Source: Bacteroidia bacterium (GTDB lineage: Bacteria > Bacteroidota > Bacteroidia > SpSt-205). From it: DNA of 48,076 bases. Positions within the stretch are counted from its first letter, which is position 1, and the number at the start of each line of letters is the position of its first letter. The translations under genes were made by a program, and so were the position numbers. The stretch spans positions 1-48,076 of the forward strand of contig JANXAJ010000015.1 in assembly GCA_025062295.1 (NCBI GenBank). Direction: 5' to 3'. Under the pieces are notes generated by a model, which did not search any database, was not told the origin of the DNA, and saw nothing but the letters and a program-made list of their open reading frames with translations. Shown in pieces: positions 26,308-35,386 of this stretch.

Positions 26308-28059
26308 ATGAAGGCGCCCATAGTAGTGGCATGGATTCCAGAGCAGTGGGAAGAGGTTTTGCCCACGCTTCAGGCGGCTCTCGGGGAGATGGAGTGGCGA
26401 ATATTTTCTCACATGCAGCAAGCCCAGTCCTTCTTGGAGAAAGGCATTTTAGAGGGGTTAGAATTTTTCCTCTTTCTTGCGCCTGTGCCAGAAGGCAAAG
26501 TTTTTTTAGAGGAAGCGCTGCGTCGGTGGCCGCTCGCTTATGGGCTGGGTTTAGCTACGGATGCTTCCTACACTGAAAAAGGAGCTCCTTATTTTCTTGT
26601 CCCTCTCCATACGGAAGCGCCGGTGCTCACAAGCTACTTACAGGAGCTGCGGCATCGGTACTTGGAACGGCAGGAGAGAGAGAGACAGCAGCAAATCTTG
26701 AGCGAGCTGCATCGGGTCTCACTCTCCCTCACAGGAGAGGTACGATTAGAAAGACTCATATTCAAACTGCTCAAAATTGCTTTGGAGAATAGCGAGGCAG
26801 AGTCGGCATTTCTCGTAGTGCCGCATGAGGGTCATTTAGAGAAACTTCAGGTTGTCGGCTATGCTGAACGTCATCACCGAGAACCCCAGCATTATCCTCC
26901 CCGACCTGTGGAATCGGAGGATCGGCTCTTTTTGCCCTTGCTCTTACATGGGGCTCGCATGCGAGAAAATCTCTTTGTATCTGACCAGACGCCTACAGGC
27001 TTTCTTCATCATCACCCTGACTGGGATCGGCTTCAAGCCCATACTATCCTTGTGCTTCCCCTCATTTATCAAGGGCGGCTCATCGGTATTGTGTATATCC
27101 ATAATCCCTTGCCTGAGCTTCAATCCCAACCTCATAAGATGGAATTTCTTAAGCTCTTTACGGCACCAGCAGCGATTGCGCTCCAAAATGCTCAGCTATA
27201 CGCTGAGATGGAAGCTCGTGTCCGAGAACGCACACAAGAGGTGATCCGGCAGAAGGAAGAGATAGAACGGCAGAGTACTCTTTTGCGCCAGCAGAATGAA
27301 GACATCTTAGCGAGTCTGCGGTATGCACAGCGAGTGCAGCGTGCCATCTTTCCTCCGTGGGGTGAGCTCCAAAAAACCCTTCCTGATAGCTTTCTCTTCT
27401 ATCAGCCACGAGAGATAGTAGGGGGAGACTTTTACTGGTTTGCTCAGCGGCTGAGTAAGGTGATTGTAGCTGCTGGCGACTGTACGGGACATGGGATTCC
27501 TGGTGCTTTTATGACCATTATTGCTAATACTCTCCTCAAGCAAATTGTAGAGTTAGAAGGCGTCTTCAAGCCCTCAGAAATCCTCTATCTCTTGAACCTG
27601 CGCATGAGGGCTGCCCTCCAACACGAGGAAGAGATGTATCAGCGGTTTCGTGAGGGAATGGAGCTTGCTCTAGTTCAGATAGACCCTAAGCGTCATAAGC
27701 TCTTGTATGCAGGGGCTGGTCGTCCTCTCTTTCTTGTGCGCAGTGGTAAGGGAGAGGAAATCCGTCCAGATCGTATTACTATCGGTGCCCCTTACGAAGG
27801 AGATGCCCCGGAATTTTCTTTGCACACGCTTGATTTAGAGAAAGGAGATATGATTTATCTATTCTCGGATGGCTTTTCAGACCAGTTCAACGCCGAAGGC
27901 AAAAAGTATCAATTGCGTCGCTTTTATGAGTTCTTGGAAATTATCTCTGAACAATCATCTCGTCAGCAAGCGATTTTGCTGGAGTCAGAGCTTCAGCGAT
28001 GGATGGGGAATGCCCGACAGACGGATGACATTTTGGTAGTGGGGATTCGGGTGCCATAG
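26308..28059 (+). CDS. GAF-domain PP2C (SpoIIE-type) serine/threonine phosphatase
   Basis: A 583-aa signalling protein. The first about 125 residues may be a degenerate receiver-like domain without a clear phosphoacceptor Asp (inference). A GAF domain follows (about 130-300; ends with APAAIALQNAQLYAEME), then a coiled coil (about 300-345, MEARVRERTQEVIRQKEEIE region) and a SpoIIE/PP2C domain with REIVGGDFYWF, AAGDCTGHGIPGAFM and LFSDGFSDQF. It may dephosphorylate an anti-sigma antagonist. It is divergent from porX with 65 nt between starts, which may tie it to T9SS control. The start ATG is fixed by TACCTTTG, not a TTG 9 nt upstream. Confidence 0.87.
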   Translation: MKAPIVVAWIPEQWEEVLPTLQAALGEMEWRIFSHMQQAQSFLEKGILEGLEFFLFLAPVPEGKVFLEEALRRWPLAYGLGLATDASYTEKGAPYFLVPLHTEAPVLTSYLQELRHRYLERQERERQQQILSELHRVSLSLTGEVRLERLIFKLLKIALENSEAESAFLVVPHEGHLEKLQVVGYAERHHREPQHYPPRPVESEDRLFLPLLLHGARMRENLFVSDQTPTGFLHHHPDWDRLQAHTILVLPLIYQGRLIGIVYIHNPLPELQSQPHKMEFLKLFTAPAAIALQNAQLYAEMEARVRERTQEVIRQKEEIERQSTLLRQQNEDILASLRYAQRVQRAIFPPWGELQKTLPDSFLFYQPREIVGGDFYWFAQRLSKVIVAAGDCTGHGIPGAFMTIIANTLLKQIVELEGVFKPSEILYLLNLRMRAALQHEEEMYQRFREGMELALVQIDPKRHKLLYAGAGRPLFLVRSGKGEEIRPDRITIGAPYEGDAPEFSLHTLDLEKGDMIYLFSDGFSDQFNAEGKKYQLRRFYEFLEIISEQSSRQQAILLESELQRWMGNARQTDDILVVGIRVP

Positions 28060-28160
28060 GAAGATACAAGCGACCTTCCATCAAGAATTTCTGCTTTCAA
28101 AGACTCTTGAGATAGATAAGAGGTGTTTTGGTGGCGGGAGTGAGGTTCTTGAGATGGCTA

Positions 28161-29162
28161 CTATGGTATCTTATAAGCTTTGCCTTTAGAGAGAGCCGAG
28201 TAAAATGATCGAATTCGCTTCTCTACGTAATCAGGGGTAAGGCTTCGCATGCAGTCATGATGACCTTGCGGGCAGGCTGAAAATCCAAGCTTGCTACAGG
28301 GACGGCATCGCAGATGCCTCGTTTCTATATTCGCATAAGGGACATGCCAGGGGGTCATACCAAACTCTGGCACGGTATTTCCCCAAAGCACAAGAGTAGG
28401 CGTCTGCATGGCTGCACCCAAGTGAGCCGTGCCAGTGTCATGGGTAAGCAAAAGAGAAGCAAGCTTAATAGCGGCTGCAGTTTCAAGGAGAGAATATCGT
28501 CCAGCCCCTATGACTGCTGGAACTTTCAGCCTCTTTGCTAAGAGAAAGCACTGGGGCGCTTCAGTCGCTCCTCCTAAAAGGATCACGGGCATTTCCAGAC
28601 GATTGAGAAGGGTCTCATAGTAAGGAATCGGCCATCGTTTCGTGGCATACGTTCCTCCTATCCCTACAGCAAGCCATCCCCCTTCAGAGTTGAGACTTCG
28701 GAGGTCTTTCTCTACTTTCTCTATAATGGAGGGAGGAAAATAGACTTCTATGGGGCCTAGTTCCTCTTGGCTCACTCCGAAGGGGCGAAGAGCTTCTCCA
28801 TAGCGCTTCACTACATGGGGTAGGGGGATGAGTCGCTTTTGTCGAACCATAATCCATTTCAGGACATTTTTTTTGGGGAAGGTTGTGTAGCGCATGTATC
28901 GCAGGCGCCATCGGAGCGGAAGAGTCCGCAAACTTCGCTGAAGGTCAATCACTCCTTCCCACTTCTGCTTGCAGACGAAGGTAGAAGGAGGCCAGGAATG
29001 AACAGCTTGCAAAAGGGGGTGATACAGAAGAAGAGGCTCATATGCCTTCTTCGTGAGGAAGTGAATCTCCGCTTGGGGGTAAGAGTTATGAAGGGCTCGG
29101 ATTGCTGGTGTAGTAAGGATCACATCGCCCATGCTGCTGAGACGCACTAAAAGGAATTTCAT
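28161..29162 (-). CDS. Glycosyltransferase family 9 (heptosyltransferase-like)
   Basis: A 333-aa cytoplasmic transferase of the ADP-heptose:LPS heptosyltransferase type. The N-terminus (LLVRLSSMGDVILTTPAIRAL) and the sugar-nucleotide region THDTGTAHLGAA, followed by a C-x-x-C...CxxxxxxxCM cysteine pattern near the C-terminus, are typical. It probably builds LPS core or a surface glycan. It follows the M1 peptidase by 96 nt and may share its transcript, though AGAGTTTG 1 nt before the ATG is a weak -7 candidate. Confidence 0.86.
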   Translation of the reverse strand: MKFLLVRLSSMGDVILTTPAIRALHNSYPQAEIHFLTKKAYEPLLLYHPLLQAVHSWPPSTFVCKQKWEGVIDLQRSLRTLPLRWRLRYMRYTTFPKKNVLKWIMVRQKRLIPLPHVVKRYGEALRPFGVSQEELGPIEVYFPPSIIEKVEKDLRSLNSEGGWLAVGIGGTYATKRWPIPYYETLLNRLEMPVILLGGATEAPQCFLLAKRLKVPAVIGAGRYSLLETAAAIKLASLLLTHDTGTAHLGAAMQTPTLVLWGNTVPEFGMTPWHVPYANIETRHLRCRPCSKLGFSACPQGHHDCMRSLTPDYVEKRIRSFYSALSKGKAYKIP

Positions 29163-29258
29163 TCAAACTCTCCTTTTCCTTGAGTGGGTGCTCCTTCAGC
29201 AGGAAGAAAAGGCTTCTTCTGTAGGGATATTTGGCTGAGCATGGACGACCGATAAAGC

Positions 29259-32200
29259 TTACCAAGGCAAAGCCCATCGCAAGTCTAAAGGCACCTGTAT
29301 GCTCCACACGAAGCGGCGCAATATAGCTTGGAAACTCTCAGGACGCCTATCTGGAAAGGCATCGCCTAAAAAGGGAAAGTACCCCCCTACTATAAATCGG
29401 TCTCGGAAGCGAATGACTGGAAGTCCCACGCTCAAGCCCCAGTAGGATCGGCCATCTGAGGGGAGATAGCCCACGTCGGCACGCAGAGCTATAAAGGAAA
29501 AAGCGGGCAGGGGAATCTCTACATTCACAGCAAGGAGAGCAGGAGCTGTCAAGGTATCGCTTGAAAAGCGGGCTGCCCCTTGCGTCTCTACCATCTGCTG
29601 CCGCAGAAAGCGAGCTGGGCTCTCCCGAAAGCGATCTAAAAGCACAGCTTCTCCAAAAGGATCAAATCCAGCTGCTCGGAACTGTAGATAGCTGGGAGAG
29701 CCCTCAGCCGTCCAGCCAGCATACACCCGCGCCCAAGGTCGCCACTGCTTGAGAGGGCGCCACATTAGTCGCCCCTCCGCCTCAGCGCGAGCATGTCCTT
29801 GTAGGTCGTGCCCTACCGAGAGCATGCCATATAGCGTGAGGATGGGCTCCTCTCGGCGCGCCTCCCAGTCCAGAGCTACATAGGCTGGTCGTCCTTCACT
29901 CACCCAGTCATAAGCGCGGTTCTCTAAGTCCTGAAACGCCAAATGATGAGTGCGCAGTCGCAGGATATGGCGCCAACCAAACCGGTCATACGCTCGTCGC
30001 AGCGTAGCTTCTAAGCTGGCTTTGGTACGCCAAAAGCCCGCAAAGCTGGCACTGCGCAAGCGCAGCTCTATAAGCTGAATGCGGCTGTCAGCAGGAAAAG
30101 CTCGCAGCGTGAAGCCCACGCTCCCCCGCAGGTCGCGTCGCAGCACACTGTACATCGGAAGGAGGTGAAACTCCCCTATACGCTTCGGGAAAAGACCGTG
30201 GTATGCGCCTAAGCCTACTATCAGTCCATCTCGGTAGTTATACCCCAGAGCTGGAAAGAGTCCAAGATAAGTCGTGTGCACCTGCGGCAGTCGGAGAGGA
30301 GCACCGAGAGCCACCCTTAGATTGCGCCACTGAGGGAAAAGTCGCCGATGGTATAAGAAGTTATTCCCCACTCGCCGTTCGTAGAGCGTGAGCTGGGGAT
30401 TGACAAGGAAGGCTCGGGTCTCCTTCGGCACAGTGATTGTGAGGCTGCTATCTAAGGGGAGGCGATAGTCTTGCAGAATAAACTCCTCTTTATCCACGGC
30501 TACCCCTTCTACCCAGAAAGGACGAGGCAGATACTTTTTAGGCTCCTCCAATCGGATTTGATAGGTTGTATCCGAGAGGCGGCGCGCGCGCAGACGAATA
30601 TCCACCTCAGCATCGGTGCGCAGATAGCGCAGGAGCCCTTTTCCTGGCAGACCCTCCTGCTCTAAACTCTCGGCCCAGTCCTCAGGGTAAGGATGACGAA
30701 ACGCCCACTGCTGAAAATAGCGCTGCATGGCGGCATCCCAGCGTTCAGGCGTGAAGGCAAACACCGCTGAACGCAAAACGGTCCCAGTCTGCTGATATAC
30801 GCCTAAGGCATATGAGAGAGGACTGTGCTCATGCGAGGGTCGGGCAAGAGCTATATCAGCATTGAGATGATGATAAGCAGCGATTTCCAGCGATATATTA
30901 GTTGCACTCTGAGCGCCTGCCGCCCGAACCCTTTGAGATGGATCGATTGTAAATGTAGGGCTTTCCGTTAGGATACGCTTCTCGTAATAGGTATTCACAC
31001 CTTCATCCTGCCAAGGGGAGAGTCTTTCGTTAGATGCCAGAAGCCCTTGAAACCAGTTATGTCCTACCTCATGTACGACGATTTGCCGAAGGGTGCTTGT
31101 ATCTGTCGTAGGGATGATTATTGTAATCATTGGGTATTCCATCCCTCCACCTGCTTCTAAGCCGCCTTCTACAGCCGTGGCATGGGCATAGGGATAAGGT
31201 CCTACCGATTGACTGAGTTTTCTTATAGCCTCTGCGATGTACTGAGGGGTATATTGCCAAGCCTGATAATACGGCAGATGAAAAACACTTACGCAGGCTA
31301 CCTTATGTCCATTCGGAAGCTCCATTGTATCGCTTACGATGCCATACCGTGGGTCCGCAAACCAAGCGAAATCATGGACACTGTCTTGGGTAAATCGCAG
31401 GACTTTGTAGGTTGGGCTGACAGTCGTGTCGGAAGCCCAAGCGGGTAGGTTAGGGGGTGTTTTCGCCTCTCCTGCTAAGGTAAGGTTGAGGAAAAGGAGT
31501 CGGCGAATCCTTAGACTTCTGATCGTATCCTTGGAGGACTGCTGAGCTATCCAAGTTCGGGTTGCCTCCTCTCGCTGGCGCAGACGCTCTATCTCTTCTG
31601 GGGTCTGCAAGATGCCCGTAGCTGCAACGATGAAGTTATCAGGGACCTCTATTTCCACCTCGTAGCGTCCCCATTCGCTGTAATATTCTCCCTGGTCTAA
31701 ATAAGGGAGGGGATGCCATCCGTGTCGGTCGTATACAGCGGGCTTAGGGTACCATTGGGTTATGGCGTATTGCACCTTTGAGCGTCCCATGCGTGAGAAG
31801 GTAACCGGCACCCTTACACGGAAAGGAGTTTCTATGAGGCAGCTTTGTCCTGATGGGAGCGGCTTAGGAAAGGGCAGCCATACTACGTCAGGGGCACGCC
31901 GAAGGAGAGCCTGGCTATGTCCTTCCGCAGGCTTTGGTCCTTGATGAGCGGGGAGGGGGCGCACAGCTTGCCCATCCACCTGAAAGGCTAAGCTGTCCAT
32001 AAAGCCCCGTTCTGCTTGTGTAGCAAAATAGAACCGGGTTTTTCCTGCAATGCGCTGCTGGCGGTCAAAAGGTGTACCGCGTCTCTTGTAAGCATTAGGC
32101 CAGAGATGGAAATACAGTCCTGAGAGCGTATCAGGACTATTATTTTGATAGCGCAGGCGAAGGTAGCCGTGCAGTAGATGTCGCTGGGGCTCTAATCGTA

Positions 32201-32303
32201 CCTTGATAAAGTATTCTACTCGCTGCTGGAAGTAAGGCTTCTGAGCTAAAAGGTATGCCCCTCCTCCCAGGATTATCAGAATTACTATTCCACACCCTTG
32301 CAT
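29259..32303 (-). CDS. M1-family metallopeptidase with barrel-like C-terminal region
   Basis: A 1014-aa exported protease. An N-terminal signal or anchor (about 4-20) is followed by an aminopeptidase N-type domain. The zinc site HEVGHNWF (about residue 408) has the third ligand Glu exactly 18 residues later (WQDEG), and GGMEYP matches the GAMEN-like exopeptidase loop. From about residue 650 to the end the sequence changes to alternating strands rich in aromatic residues and ends with a terminal Trp, which looks like an outer-membrane beta-barrel. If so, the protease is tethered at the surface or in the periplasm by its barrel. TACCTTTG is 7 nt upstream of the ATG. Confidence 0.82.
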   Translation of the reverse strand: MQGCGIVILIILGGGAYLLAQKPYFQQRVEYFIKVRLEPQRHLLHGYLRLRYQNNSPDTLSGLYFHLWPNAYKRRGTPFDRQQRIAGKTRFYFATQAERGFMDSLAFQVDGQAVRPLPAHQGPKPAEGHSQALLRRAPDVVWLPFPKPLPSGQSCLIETPFRVRVPVTFSRMGRSKVQYAITQWYPKPAVYDRHGWHPLPYLDQGEYYSEWGRYEVEIEVPDNFIVAATGILQTPEEIERLRQREEATRTWIAQQSSKDTIRSLRIRRLLFLNLTLAGEAKTPPNLPAWASDTTVSPTYKVLRFTQDSVHDFAWFADPRYGIVSDTMELPNGHKVACVSVFHLPYYQAWQYTPQYIAEAIRKLSQSVGPYPYAHATAVEGGLEAGGGMEYPMITIIIPTTDTSTLRQIVVHEVGHNWFQGLLASNERLSPWQDEGVNTYYEKRILTESPTFTIDPSQRVRAAGAQSATNISLEIAAYHHLNADIALARPSHEHSPLSYALGVYQQTGTVLRSAVFAFTPERWDAAMQRYFQQWAFRHPYPEDWAESLEQEGLPGKGLLRYLRTDAEVDIRLRARRLSDTTYQIRLEEPKKYLPRPFWVEGVAVDKEEFILQDYRLPLDSSLTITVPKETRAFLVNPQLTLYERRVGNNFLYHRRLFPQWRNLRVALGAPLRLPQVHTTYLGLFPALGYNYRDGLIVGLGAYHGLFPKRIGEFHLLPMYSVLRRDLRGSVGFTLRAFPADSRIQLIELRLRSASFAGFWRTKASLEATLRRAYDRFGWRHILRLRTHHLAFQDLENRAYDWVSEGRPAYVALDWEARREEPILTLYGMLSVGHDLQGHARAEAEGRLMWRPLKQWRPWARVYAGWTAEGSPSYLQFRAAGFDPFGEAVLLDRFRESPARFLRQQMVETQGAARFSSDTLTAPALLAVNVEIPLPAFSFIALRADVGYLPSDGRSYWGLSVGLPVIRFRDRFIVGGYFPFLGDAFPDRRPESFQAILRRFVWSIQVPLDLRWALPW

Positions 32304-32310
32304 CCAGCAG

Positions 32311-32318
32311 CAAAGGTA
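32311..32318 (-). promoter_or_regulatory. -7 element of the M1 peptidase gene
   Basis: TACCTTTG on the minus strand, exact match, 7 nt before the ATG at 32303. Confidence 0.68.
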
Positions 32319-32339
32319 AGGTATGGGCTTTTCTGTGCT

Positions 32340-32347
32340 TTACTTTG
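32340..32347 (+). promoter_or_regulatory. Variant -7 element of the GH1 gene
   Basis: TTACTTTG, one mismatch to TAnnTTTG, 6 nt before the ATG at 32354. Confidence 0.45.
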
Positions 32348-32353
32348 TAGGAT

Positions 32354-33709
32354 ATGAGCCTTTTACCTATCCGACGCGCAGACTTTGGGGAGGATTTTCA
32401 CTGGGGGGTGGCGGTGTCAGCTTATCAAATAGAGGGAGGGTGGAATGCCGATGGCAAAGGACCTTCCATCTGGGATGCATTTGTTCGTCGTCCGGGTAAG
32501 ATAGATCGCCGCGAGACAGGAGATGTAGCCTGCGACTTTTATAATCGGTATTTGGAGGATATTCAGCTTCTGCGCTCATTAAGCATTCCGGCTTTCCGAT
32601 TTTCTCTGTCATGGCCGAGGATTTTACCGGAGGGTCGCGGTAGAAAAAATCCAGCGGGGATCGCATTTTACCATCAAGTCATAGATGCCTGCTTAGCGGG
32701 AGGGATAGAGCCGTGGATAACCTTGTACCACTGGGACCTTCCTCTCGCTTTAGAGGAAGGGTATGGAGGATGGACGAATCGGAAGGTGGTAGAGGACTTT
32801 CTTGCATATGTGGAGGTGTGTGCCCAGGAGTATGGCGGTAAGGTGAAGTACTGGATGGTACTCAATGAACCGCTGGCTTTTACGGCAGCAGGGTATCTTC
32901 TGGGCATTCATGCTCCAGGTCGGCGGGGCCTTAAGAATTTCTTTCCTGCTGTCCATCATGCTGCTCTTGCTCAAGCAGAGGGTATTCGGCTTCTCAAGCG
33001 GCTCCTTCCAAAGGCAGTCGTAGGTACGACCTTTTCTACCTCGCCTACTTTCCCTTACCGTCCTCACAAAGCTCAGGATCAGGCGGCAGCTCGCCGATAC
33101 GATGCGCTTCTTAATCGGCTATTCGTAGAACCGCTTTTAGGACGGGGCTACCCCATAGATGCCTTTCCAGAGCTTCGAGAGATTCCTCGCAGGCATGCTC
33201 AGCCGGGTGATGAGGAGCGCTTATCCGCTCGTCCTGACTTTCTCGGAATTCAAAATTATACCCGAGAAACTGTCAAACATCATGTGCTGATTCCACGCAT
33301 CAAAGGACGACCCATCCCTCCCAAGCGTCGGGGCGTCCCTTATCAGGCGATGGGATGGGAAGTGTATCCAGAAAGTCTATATCTCGCTCTCAAACAGTTC
33401 GCTCAATATGATCCAACCCTTCCCCTTGTCATCACCGAGAATGGATATGCAGCGGAGAAAGAAGCAACGGAGGATCCTGCTCGCTTAGCTTATCTGCAAG
33501 CGGCACTTCGTCAGGTTTATCGAGCTAAGCAAGAAGGGGTGCCTGTTCGGGGATACTTTATTTGGACCTTTTTGGACAATTTTGAATGGGCAGAGGGCTA
33601 TCGTCCTCAATTTGGGATTGTATATGTGGATAGGGCTACATTGGAGCGCCGTCCGAAGAGTTCCGCCCTCTGGTATAGAGACTTTCTTCAAGGAAAAGCT
33701 GAGATATAA
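32354..33709 (+). CDS. Glycoside hydrolase family 1 beta-glucosidase
   Basis: A 451-aa retaining beta-glycosidase. The family features are complete: N-terminal FHWGVAVSAYQIEGGWNADG, acid/base glutamate E172 in LNEP and nucleophile E362 in ITENGY. No signal peptide is present, so it is probably cytoplasmic and acts on oligosaccharides or glucosides brought in by the cell. No transporter gene neighbours it. It is divergent from the M1 peptidase and followed by prfB, which has its own promoter. Confidence 0.93.
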   Translation: MSLLPIRRADFGEDFHWGVAVSAYQIEGGWNADGKGPSIWDAFVRRPGKIDRRETGDVACDFYNRYLEDIQLLRSLSIPAFRFSLSWPRILPEGRGRKNPAGIAFYHQVIDACLAGGIEPWITLYHWDLPLALEEGYGGWTNRKVVEDFLAYVEVCAQEYGGKVKYWMVLNEPLAFTAAGYLLGIHAPGRRGLKNFFPAVHHAALAQAEGIRLLKRLLPKAVVGTTFSTSPTFPYRPHKAQDQAAARRYDALLNRLFVEPLLGRGYPIDAFPELREIPRRHAQPGDEERLSARPDFLGIQNYTRETVKHHVLIPRIKGRPIPPKRRGVPYQAMGWEVYPESLYLALKQFAQYDPTLPLVITENGYAAEKEATEDPARLAYLQAALRQVYRAKQEGVPVRGYFIWTFLDNFEWAEGYRPQFGIVYVDRATLERRPKSSALWYRDFLQGKAEI

Positions 33710-33737
33710 CCTTCAGGGGAGAGACTGAGGAGCTGTG

Positions 33738-33745
33738 TATCTTTG
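33738..33745 (+). promoter_or_regulatory. -7 element of prfB
   Basis: TATCTTTG, exact match, 4 nt before the prfB ATG at 33750. Confidence 0.75.
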
Positions 33746-33749
33746 CAGC

Positions 33750-34830
33750 ATGACCATAGAAGCCATTCGCTTGCTCAAAGAGCGGTTGTCGGCTCTAAGG
33801 AGGTTTCTTTGACATTCCTCAACGAGAAGCCCTCGTGGCTGATTTAGAAGCGGAGAGCCAGAGCCCTAAGTTCTGGGAAGAGCCTGATCGCGCTCGTCAG
33901 GTCTTAGCTCGCCTCAAAGCAGAAAAAGAGTGGGTTGAGAAGTATAAAGAAGTTGCCTTTGCCGTGGAGTTAGCAGAGGTAGCTTTGGAGCTGTACAAAA
34001 GCTCAGATGTGGAAGAAGAGGAACTCAAACGCGCTTTTGTTGAAGCGGAGCGGCTGCTTACGGAGTTAGAGTGGCAGAAAATGCTCTCTCATCCAGAAGA
34101 TGCCTATGGGTGCATCATAGAGATTAATGCAGGAGCAGGGGGGACTGAAGCTCAGGATTGGGTAGCTATGCTGGCTCGTATGTACATGATGTATGCCCAG
34201 AAAAAAGGCTGGCCTGTCGTCATCGTGGATGAACTGCTGGGAGAAGGGGCGGGATATCGAAACATTACCTTAGAGATAGATGCTCCCTACGCCTATGGGT
34301 ATTTGAAGGGCGAGAGTGGTGTTCATCGCTTAGTGCGCATTTCCCCCTTTGATGCAAACGCCCGAAGGCATACTTCCTTCGCAGGGGTCTCTGTTTATCC
34401 GCTCGTAGATGATCGTATAGAGATCAAGATTGATCCTAATGACTTAGAATGGGAGACCTTCCGAGCGGGCGGGCACGGCGGGCAGAATGTGAATAAAGTA
34501 GAGACAGCGGTTCGGGTGCGACACCTTCCCACGGGTATTGTGGTAAGCTGTCAGCAAGAGCGTTCTCAGCATCAAAACCGAGAGAAAGCACTCAAAATCC
34601 TAAAGAGTCGCCTCTACCAATTGGAGCTTCAAAAGCGTCAGGAGGAGCGAGCGAAATTAGAAGCTCAGAAGCGTCCAATTGAATGGGGATCACAGATTCG
34701 GAGCTATGTGCTTCATCCTTACAAGCTGGTGAAAGACTTACGCACAGATTACGAGACCAGTGATGCTCAGAGCGTCTTAGATGGAGACATAGAACCTTTT
34801 CTGAAAAGCTATCTTCTTCAATTCACCTGA
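33750..34830 (+). CDS. prfB: Peptide chain release factor 2, with programmed +1 frameshift
   Basis: Terminates translation at UGA and UAA. The first frame (33750-33812) encodes 20 residues ending ALRRFL and stops at TGA. A +1 shift at CTT TGA C then enters the long frame beginning DIPQREAL, giving 359 aa in total, close to E. coli RF2 (365 aa). The RF2 anticodon-like tripeptide SPF (in RISPFDAN) and the peptidyl-tRNA hydrolysis motif GGQ (GGHGGQNVN) are both present. The long frame alone has no sensible start, so this is autoregulation by frameshifting and not a mutation. Confidence 0.96.
33797..33813 (+). promoter_or_regulatory. prfB programmed +1 frameshift signal
   Basis: AAGGAGG (33797-33803), a Shine-Dalgarno-like stimulator, is followed by TTT, the slippery CTT codon (33807-33809) and TGA (33810-33812) with C next. 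The 3-nt spacing between the stimulator and CTT is the same as in E. coli prfB. Confidence 0.95.
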
Positions 34831-35386
34831 GCAAGGCCTCTTTTTCTGAAGTCAGTAGCGGTACGCACTCAAGCTCATATGGCTTAGGCTGGCTCGCAGA
34901 TCGCTAAGGGCTTCCGTATGGTATCAAATCTCCTCCCAAAGATGAGAAAAACTCTGTCAGAAAACGATTGCTCTCACGCTCGAGGAAGAAGTACAGCAGA
35001 GCAAGTGAAGAGGTGGTTTATGAGAATCTCTCCAATTTGAGCTTATCCCTAAGGTGATAAAAAGGCTAAGACAGGGAATCGGGGTTCAAAAGGCTAATAA
35101 GCAGCTGTTCTCCAATCAGGACACCCACTTTTGATTAGCTGTTGCTTCAAGCAAGAGGGGCAAAGGTGAGCAGTAGCAAGGAAGTGAATGAAATCTTCTG
35201 CGCAGCTTAGATAAATCTTCTGATGAGAGCCTGGACATGAAAGGGGGCCTCCGATTAGAGAATCCCTTCGTAGATGAAATAAGGGGATTACTAAGGTTAG
35301 GATGGGACAGTGAAAGCAAGAGAACTTGAAGAGTATAGCGCAATTGCTTTTATCTCCCCTTAACAGTTCATTCCTAAGCTTGGGGC
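34831..35386. other. 556-bp region without a recognised gene
   Basis: The longest gene-free stretch in the window, between prfB and the TonB receptor. No frame looks coding and no rRNA, tRNA, tmRNA or RNase P core is recognisable. It holds a perfect short palindrome (TTGCTT-C-AAGCAA near 35143) and otherwise ordinary sequence. It may hold regulatory sequence for the TonB receptor, a small RNA, or remnants of a decayed gene. Confidence 0.5.

Noticed and set aside
33750-33812. Nonsense mutation near the start of prfB
   Set aside because: The in-frame TGA is part of the classic CTT TGA C frameshift site with an upstream AAGGAGG, so it is programmed and not a defect.
35116-35343. Open frame in the gap before the TonB receptor
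   Set aside because: Only 75 residues, low-complexity content, no recognisable domain, no promoter motif next to its start.
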